A DNA stretch of 25,000 bases from Chondrilla cf. caribensis. Its lineage: Eukaryota; Porifera; Demospongiae; Chondrillida; Chondrillidae. Numbering within the stretch: the first letter of the stretch is position 1; each line of letters starts with the position of its first letter. Positions 18,171-25,000 of this stretch are shown here, one piece after another. The position numbers and the translations under genes are program-made. The DNA lies in the NCBI GenBank assembly GCA_964020155.1, contig OZ026547.1, forward strand, positions 200,001-225,000, given 5' to 3'. The notes under the pieces are model-generated. The model saw nothing but the letters and a program-made list of their open reading frames with translations, did not search any database and was not told where the DNA came from.

Positions 18171-20703
18171 GTAACAATAGGTGACAATTCACAAGTTTAC
18201 TAATTTAGTCATAACAATAAGGTCTCCAAGGATCAATAGCTGAACAATAACAACAGTGGATTACCAGCTGTACTGATACACACAAACCAATGGAAGAATG
18301 TGTATGCATGCACAAACCAGCAATTTGTGGTCAAACAGTACACAATTCCCAGACACCATCGAATTGGGCCGACGCGACAAAAGCAGACACTTGTGCGCTA
18401 AATTTAAACTAGTTTTCCAACAAACCAGCCAAGTTTGACAACAAGGCTAACATTTTTTGAGGAGTTTTAGACAACAGTTGACATAACTCTGCCTAGTATA
18501 GAACACATACAAGTAGTCAATCTCCAGAAGTAACACCCTCCATACTCTGACATCCTGTGGTGTCAGAGTATGCTAACACATGGGTCATTGTACGGTACAG
18601 TACACTACAAAACCTCTATAATCTGACAACCTCACCAATCCAGTGTGTACTTGTTACCCAAAGAGAGTAGAATTACATATTAGTATACAGTAATATGTAC
18701 GTATGTTGGGACATGTATCGAAGAGGGCACACAGAGTTGTACAAAATACACTAATTGTACAAGGCACACGGATCTATAGAGAACACAGGCCTGTACAGAA
18801 CACAGACCTGTACAGAGCACAGACCTGTACAGAGCACACAGACCTGTACAGAGCACACAGACCTGTACAGAGCACACAGACCTGTACAGAGCACACACCT
18901 GTACAGAACACAGACATGTACAGAGTACAGACCTGTACAGAACACAGACCTGTACAGAACACACGGACCTGTACAGAACACAGACCTGTACAGAACACAG
19001 ACCTGTACAGAGCACACAGACATGTACAGAGTACAGACCTGTACAGAACACAGACCTGTACAGAACACACGGACCTGTACAGAACACAGACCTGTACAGA
19101 ACACAGACCTGTACAGAGCACACAGACATGTACAGAGTACAGACCTGTACAGAACACAGACCTGTACAGAACACAGACCTGTACAGAACACAGACCTGTA
19201 CAGAACACAGACCTGTACAGAGCACACAGACATGTACAGAGTACAGACCTGTACAGAACACAGACCTGTACAGAACACACGGACCTGTACAGAACACAGA
19301 CCTGTACAGAACACAGACCTGTACAGAGCACACAGACATGTACAGAGTACAGACCTGTACAGAGCACACAGACCTGTACAGAACACAGACCTGTACAGAA
19401 CACACAGACCTGTACAGAACACAGACCTGTACAGAGCACAGACCTGTACAGAACACAGACCTGTACAGAACACAGACCTGTACAGAACACACAGACCTGT
19501 ACAGAGCACACAGACATGTACAGAGTACACAGATCTGTACAGAACACAGACCTGTACAGAGCACACAGACCTGTATAGAGCACACAGACATGTACAGAGC
19601 ACACAGACTAGCACAGAGCACAGACCTGTACAGAGCACATATGTAGTAGTGACTTTACAGAGGTAATTGGTTCACACTTCCATTCCCAACAGCAGAACAA
19701 CATGGCAATGGGAAAAAAAACAAGAGATGGGAAAACCCCTAGAGAGTATGAGATGCCCATGCCGAACAGTGTCGCTAAGAAACGAGATTACGAAAGGGGA
19801 ACAGTGGGTGGAGACAAGAAGCACCTCCCACCGAGGGCACCCCCACCAACCAGAAGGTTAGTATCATCAAGACCATTTTGAATGTTCCCATAGGTGGTCT
19901 CAATTGTGAGGTTCTACTGTACTTCAACTGGTCCCATGGGTGGTCTCAATTGTGAGGTCCTACTGTACTTCAACTGGTCCCGTAGGTGGTCTCAATTGTG
20001 AGGTTCTACTGTACTTCAACTGGTCCCATAGGTGGTCTCAATTGTGAGGTTCTACTGTACTTCAACTGGTCCCATAGGTGGTCTCAATTGTGAGGTTCTA
20101 CTGTACTTCAACTGGTCCCATAGGTGGTCTCAATTGTGAGGTTCTACTGTACTTCAACTGGTCCCATAGGTGGTCTCAATTGTGAGGTTCTACTGTACTT
20201 CAACTGGTCCCATAGGTGGTCTCAATTGTGAGGTTCTACTGTACTTCAACTGGTCCCATAGGTGGTCTCAATTGTGAGGTTCTACTGTACTTCAACTGGT
20301 CCCATAGGTGGTCTCAATTGTGAGGTTCTACTGTACTTCAACTGGTCCCACAGGTGGTCTCAATTGTGAGGTTCTACTGTACTTCAACTGGTCCCATAGG
20401 TGGTCTCAATCGTGAGGTTCTACTGTATGATGTAACATGCCTTGTAGAATGTACACATGAAACAAATCAATCAACCTTGCCAGCTGGCCTCGTGTCAAAG
20501 ATCTTCAAAAACCGCCCTTTTTGAAGCCCTTAGTTACGGTAACCGAATAGGGCCTCAAACTCTCTAATGCGGCGAGGTCAAATCACATCATTGCATTCAA
20601 ATTAGGTGCGATAGGATTGGGAAGATTTTTGCCCAAACTAGCGAAGAACTAGAAGTAACACAACATCTAATATGGCTACAACAGCAACTGGAACCATGGC
20701 AAC

Positions 20704-20777
<74 letters not shown>

Positions 20778-21795
20778 GTAGGAGAATCTTTAGAAATCTG
20801 TACGATGCGTGAGTGATTTCGAATAAAAACATTTCATGACCATAGTTGAAGAGAGTGATATTTGAGCACGTTACATCACAAAAGATCCACTGGTATGAGT
20901 GGAGGAAGTCTCTGTATTAGCACTGGGTGGTAACAGCGATAACACCGTTGGCACTCCACTTTCGTGTAACAGGAAAACCCGGCTTCATGGCAAATTATAT
21001 CACTGGATTATCGCTGGATTTAATTTGCCAACCATAGGCCTTGTACAGGCTTATTTGTGCAATAAACATTCCCCAACTATCATGATGGTGATGATGATGG
21101 TGACCATGATTGTGATCTAGCTGTTACCATCATCATGTTTCCTACTCTGTATGTGTGTGGTGAACCTTGTAGAGGTAGAACTGTGGTTGTGTGGGCGTGT
21201 GGCGGTGATTGGGCTGTTTCTGTTCCCACTTCAAATAGTCAAATCGAGAACGAAAAGCTGAACAGACCCAGTCCTGAAACCAAGACGACGAGATCCCCTC
21301 AACCCGTCAAAACAACAGCTCCACCTACAAGAAACCAGGAGGGGGAGAGAAAGGTGAAGAGGGAAAGTCCCCTGACTTCAAGTGCTAACCACTCAGATGA
21401 CAGCAATCAAGGAATCAAATCTCTAATTTCTAAATTTGATGACAGAAAGGGTAGGCGTGTCAGTGATGGAGAACCACAGGTTACTGGACCACCTAAGTGC
21501 ACGGCAAATGGGCAGAAGAGAAAAGGAAGTGCTCCGGACTTGTTTCCGAATGAGCAAGCCACGCCCCCTTCGACCACACCCATCCAAGAAGAAGACGACG
21601 AGTTTTACATTCACATGAGAAACGAAGACAGACCTTCTCTTGGGAAGCGGCTACTGGAGTTGGGGACCAGTAGAGATTCTGGATTCTCTGATGTAATTGA
21701 AGGGTCCTCCCCTCCAGAAACCACACCCCCTCAACTGGACCAAAACTATTTTGACAATGGAACAAGAAACAGCTCAGCACAAGCAAGACATGTAT

Positions 21796-21838
<43 letters not shown>

Positions 21839-21868
21839 TGGTTTGTGTGTGTGCAGTACATGTATGTT

Positions 21869-21966
<98 letters not shown>

Positions 21967-24900
21967 TGTGTCCATGTGTGTGTGTGTTGGTGTGTTCCAC
22001 ATGCATGACACATTCCACTAACATACATAACATACACACACTATCCCACATCTCTGTACCCGCCCACGCAGGTCTGTGAGAGCCAAGAAGACAAGATCAG
22101 AAGGTCCATCAAGAGACGGGGACTCATCAGTGATGGCATCCTCCTTCAACAAGACCCCAAGGAGATCGGGAACATGTCTTCTGGTCCAGAAGGCCCGGAC
22201 GAACACGACAAGACGAAAACCCTCGACTCATTGACCTCAGATGGTTACTTGAAGGTTCTCCCAGGTCAGCACATTCCCCCGCCTAAAGCACCCGTGGTTG
22301 GTACCCAGGATTTCAATTCCTTGATGGAGGCCGTGGGAATCAAAGACGGAAGAGACAAGAGGATTGGTCTGGAGAGGAAGAAGAAGAACCACTTCAGGAA
22401 GCTCTCGGATCCCGCCATCAAGGCGCTGAAGGTTGCCTTGGACGCAGAGGCCTCTCGAAGAGCCATCGATGACTTCGAGTTGTCTGGCAAACAAAAGAAG
22501 GGAGGAGGTGGGGGAGGAAAGAAGTCTGAAGCTGATGACACGCCCACTTCTCCTCCCAAAGAAAAATCAAAGCTCTTTTCTAAACTGACTCGGGCAGTGC
22601 GGGGGAACAAGAAGGAGGAATCCCATAGCAACGGGACCAAGGACATGAAGAAGAGTCACTCACTCTCGTCCGCAAAGACAAACAGAATAATACCGTCATT
22701 TGAGGCCAGCGAAGAGCTGGGTCTCATCCAAGAGGAATCTGAGGCCACGCCCACTAATGACCCACACACAAGAGTGTGGGAGGACCGTCTGGATCTTCAG
22801 CTCCGCCCACCGGCTCCCCTCCCCCGCCGCATACAGGACGAGATATACGCATATGCTAAAATGCCCTTCCGAAGGAACCAGCGAGTGTCCGTGAAGATAG
22901 CGGGGCTCCGCCCTCTCCGACATACCACTAGCGTTCCCATAGAAACAAGGTCCCTCACAGACGACACCCCCAAACACACGAAAGCCTCAAGCGAGATCAT
23001 CGAACCACCTCCCCCAATCTACCCGAAATCACGATCGATCAAACGCAGCATTTTGATTAATCAAGGATTCGATGTTAATCGCATCAAGGATTGGAATAAG
23101 AGCATCACCGATCTAATGACGGAGAAGAAGAAATCGCACAAGGGGCTCACCAACCCTAAGGAACACCCCCTGGAGTGTTCGCTAGTATCCGCTCCGGCTG
23201 ATCTCGAAGACATGTGTCCAGTTTACGACGACATAGACCCTCCCTTGATAGGATTGGGGGACATGAAACGATCTTCGTCATTATCTGAAGACATTTCCAG
23301 GGAGATTGGTGGGAGCGACCCTTACTATCTTCTCGTGAAGAAGCCGTCAATGCTGCAACATCTACTCTCCACGTCGGTTGAGGTGCTCTTCAAAACCAGC
23401 GAAGAAGACTCTCACAAGGAGTCAGCAAAGGAAGAAAACGATCCACGCAGTCGAGCGAAAACAATGCCGAGCTCACTGCAGCAAAACCCGAAATATGAGA
23501 ATTTTGACGACCTCTCAAACTACGTCACTCTTGAGGAAAATACGCTGCGAACGAAGGGGAAAAATGCAGATTTGATGGATGACTACATCAAGATGAATCG
23601 AGAGAGATTGGAGACCCACCCCCCACCGTCCGGTGAGAAGACAAACCGCTACATGAACATCGCGGAGGCCATGTGTGTTCTGAACGAGGATGAGCTTGAC
23701 ATACCTGACTACATCAAGATGAATGGAGTCAAATCGAATCCCCTCGTGCCTCTGTTTGGACACCAAATGTCCACCGAAGGATACATAAAGTGTAGGACAT
23801 TGGACATGGTGGACAGTAACGATCCTTACATGACCTTTCATCGACAGGAAGTTGGTCTAGAGGAAGAGGTGGACCAGAGCCCTCCCGTCAAGAGTTCCTA
23901 CATGAACTGGGTAGACCTGCCAGAGGAGTACAACTGCACCATTGGGGCAAAGATCGATTCCAACTCTGAAACTGCCGGCGAAACAAAGTTGCAACCGAAT
24001 CCGAAGCAAAGTGCACAGAAGAAGGAACCAAGCCCGCCGTTAGTACCGAGGAGCTACTACGCTTACCTACCTCCGGAGGAAGGGGAAGACATTGTTGAAG
24101 TGTGCGACCTCGGGGAAGAGGGGTGCCATCAGAGAAGGGAGTCGATAGTGATCAAGTCAGAGGAACAGCAGCAGGCTGACGTTGGGTCCAGGTACATGAA
24201 TTTCGAAATGGCCGAGCAGAGCTTCGTGAACTACCCCATCACCACCAAGAAGGTACCCCACTCTGAGAAACTACCCATGCCTTCCCCGAGAAAGGCCAGC
24301 CTTAGCAGACGAAAGCCAATCAACTCTCTCCATCCAGACATCCCCTTCAGCAAGCTCCCTCAAGAGTTGCAAGATTCGCTCAACCTCCAGTGGCAGCGCA
24401 AGTCCATAGTGTCCGTTTCATCCGATACGGGGGAAACCCCTCCCTCGCCCGTTTCCAAGGCAATGAAATCCCCGGGAGGATACTGTGTCGTTAGCAGCGC
24501 ATGTGAGGAGTTCACCCACATGGGCGGAGTCCTGAAACCGAGGGAAGAGTGCGGTATTTACATAGAGGTCCCCAGGGACGCCATCAAGAAGAACACGACG
24601 CAGAAGATATGGTTTGTTGCATGCTACGATGCACAGTACCCCGGGACCTCCTGGCAAAAGGCTGGTACTCTTGCTAGGAACAGCTCTGACGAAGTGCAAC
24701 TTCTGGAGGAGGACGGCAACGAGAGGGATTCGCGCACCACCACCACCTCCCCCCTCATCTACATCGGTCCTTCCGATGCTGAGGTTCTTAAACCACTGAA
24801 GGTCCATCTCCCTCACTGCGTGAGTTTCCAAGAGTCCTCGCTGAGGTGCTGGCTGGAGGCCAAGTGTTACGAGATGCCCCGCTGGGCCACCGTCTGTCAA

Positions 24901-25000
24901 CGGTCCTTCTTCCACACTCCGCCAAAGGACAAGCAGTTTGTTGGGACGAGACAGAGTTACAAGCCGCAGATCGTGTTCCAATTACTGCCCACCAGTGCAA
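17634..25000 (+). CDS. Multi-tyrosine docking protein with ZU5 domain (4 exons seen, runs off the window)
   Basis: Exons 17634-17992, 19693-19856, 21239-21791 and 22072-25000 (open at the edge). Junction phases agree (0, 2, 0), and the last exon is open for 976 codons without a stop. Numbering from ATG 17675 (AAA before it, favourable context) gives at least 1321 aa. The exon itself is open upstream of that ATG and begins in phase 1, so earlier coding exons are possible; I found none. The N-terminal half is proline- and charge-rich. Motifs of the PI3K type YxxM: YIHM (21606), YIKM (23584, 23710). Motifs of the Grb2 type YxN: YENF (23494), YMNI (23650), YMNW (23899), YMNF (24193). Others: YATV, YLKV, YYLLV, YVTL, YMTF, YAYL. 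Residues about 1148-1260 are a ZU5 domain of ZO-1-like pattern. An IRS/GAB-like adaptor role is inferred from these motifs. Confidence 0.85.
18078..18168. repeat. (CA)n microsatellite in the plus gene intron
   Basis: About 45 CA dinucleotides with one CG interruption, some 85 bases after the donor at 17993. Confidence 0.95.
18170..18774. other. Unique intron sequence of the plus gene
   Basis: No exon recognised. CTCTGACATCCTGTGGTGTC with TCAGAG on both sides (18545-18570) is a small inverted repeat. ACAAAACCTCTATAATCTGA near 18606 resembles the MITE ends seen elsewhere. Confidence 0.45.
18775..19640. repeat. CCTGTACAG minisatellite with about 106-bp higher-order structure
   Basis: About 48 monomers of 17 or 19 bp (ACCTGTACAGAACACAG / ACCTGTACAGAGCACACAG). 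Each holds the palindrome CTGTACAG. The variant ACATGTACAGAGTACAG recurs near 18914, 19020, 19125, 19230 and 19335, defining six-monomer units of 104-106 bp. Lengths not divisible by three plus absence of stop words leave several frames open, but the array is non-coding. Confidence 0.9.
19693..19856 (+). other. Second recognised exon, with tandem NAGNAG acceptor
   Basis: Encodes [20 protein letters not shown], then [16 protein letters not shown] and [10 protein letters not shown], ending AG|GTTAGT in phase 2. The acceptor CAACAGCAG offers two AGs three bases apart, giving isoforms with or without one Gln. Confidence 0.75.
19895..20430. repeat. 46-bp minisatellite derived from a MITE end
   Basis: Nearly twelve copies of a 46-bp unit (TGGTCTCAATTGTGAGGTTC, TACTGTACTTCAACTGGTCC, CATAGG), highly uniform. 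It is the circularly permuted reverse complement of part of the foldback element at 11530-11607. It sits just after the 19693-19856 exon. Confidence 0.95.
20431..21238. other. Intron sequence with one microsatellite
   Basis: (CA)n occupies 20702-20774. The rest has no exon signal. GGCAAATTA at 20988 and TAATTTGCC at 21021 form a small inverted repeat that could be a MITE remnant. Confidence 0.5.
21239..21791 (+). other. Third recognised exon
   Basis: Acceptor TTCAAATAG and donor CAT|GTATGT. It completes codon AG|T as Ser and encodes [49 protein letters not shown] and [17 protein letters not shown] is shared with the minus-strand gene linker. Confidence 0.8.
21792..22071 (+). repeat. Intron filled by (GT)n starting at the donor
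   Basis: The intron begins GTATGTGTCTGTGTGTG and is GT-rich for about 200 bases. Its 3' end has only a short AC-rich patch (CATACATAACATACACACAC) before CGCCCACGCAG. Confidence 0.9.
22072..25000 (+). other. Large 3' exon with phosphotyrosine-motif cluster and ZU5
   Basis: Acceptor CGCCCACGCAG. It is open for 2929 bases, with high codon regularity and no low-complexity DNA apart from a short Gly run (22501). The tyrosine motifs lie between 22246 and 24200. The ZU5 pattern follows: [55 protein letters not shown]. It continues ([19 protein letters not shown]) beyond ZU5 and leaves the window in frame. Confidence 0.92.

Noticed and set aside
18680..19666. Several overlapping open frames of 270-310 codons on both strands
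   Set aside because: They lie wholly in the CCTGTACAG minisatellite. The monomers lack stop words, so frames stay open by composition.

Overview
This is eukaryotic nuclear DNA, almost certainly from an invertebrate animal. It has GT-AG introns, very abundant (CA)n/(GT)n microsatellites and minisatellites, MITE- and SINE-like elements, and spliced genes for PH/ZU5 signalling scaffolds of metazoan type. A sponge or other marine invertebrate fits the repeat style, but the species cannot be fixed from the sequence.

Three genes can be reconstructed by joining exons whose reading phases agree. (1) A small plus-strand gene (6516-6968, two exons, 93 aa) encodes a mitochondrial ribosomal protein of the bS18 family. 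(2) A complete minus-strand gene (start 13240, stop 7536, eight coding exons, about 771 aa) encodes a GAB-like PH domain, an acidic/basic linker, a ZU5 domain and a UPA-like C-terminus. (3) A plus-strand gene (from 17634, with 17675 the first good ATG, running off the right edge) encodes at least 1321 aa of an IRS/GAB-style docking protein: many YxxM and YxN tyrosine motifs followed by a ZU5 domain. Genes 2 and 3 are divergently arranged, and both carry ZU5 and a DSGF motif. Together they suggest a locus of ZU5-bearing phosphotyrosine docking proteins.

Layout. 1-1300: AT-rich DNA with a foldback element inside a 38-bp direct repeat and a tRNA-Leu-like SINE head. 1300-3127: a partial second copy of the 3' half of gene 2, with an internal 662-bp deletion but nearly all-synonymous exon divergence. 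3128-6440: mostly featureless DNA with a 17-bp tandem repeat and a 753-bp Mutator-like element (81/77-bp inverted repeats, 9-bp target duplication). 6516-6968: the S18 gene. 7178-13240: gene 2, whose introns are filled with microsatellites and minisatellites. 13241-17630: repeats, with no gene I can support. 17634-25000: gene 3, with two large minisatellites in its introns.

The strongest structural signal beyond the genes is that most recognised introns begin with a GT-dinucleotide run fused to the 5' splice site. Intron 1 of gene 2 also ends in a complementary AC run, so the transcript could fold the two splice sites together.
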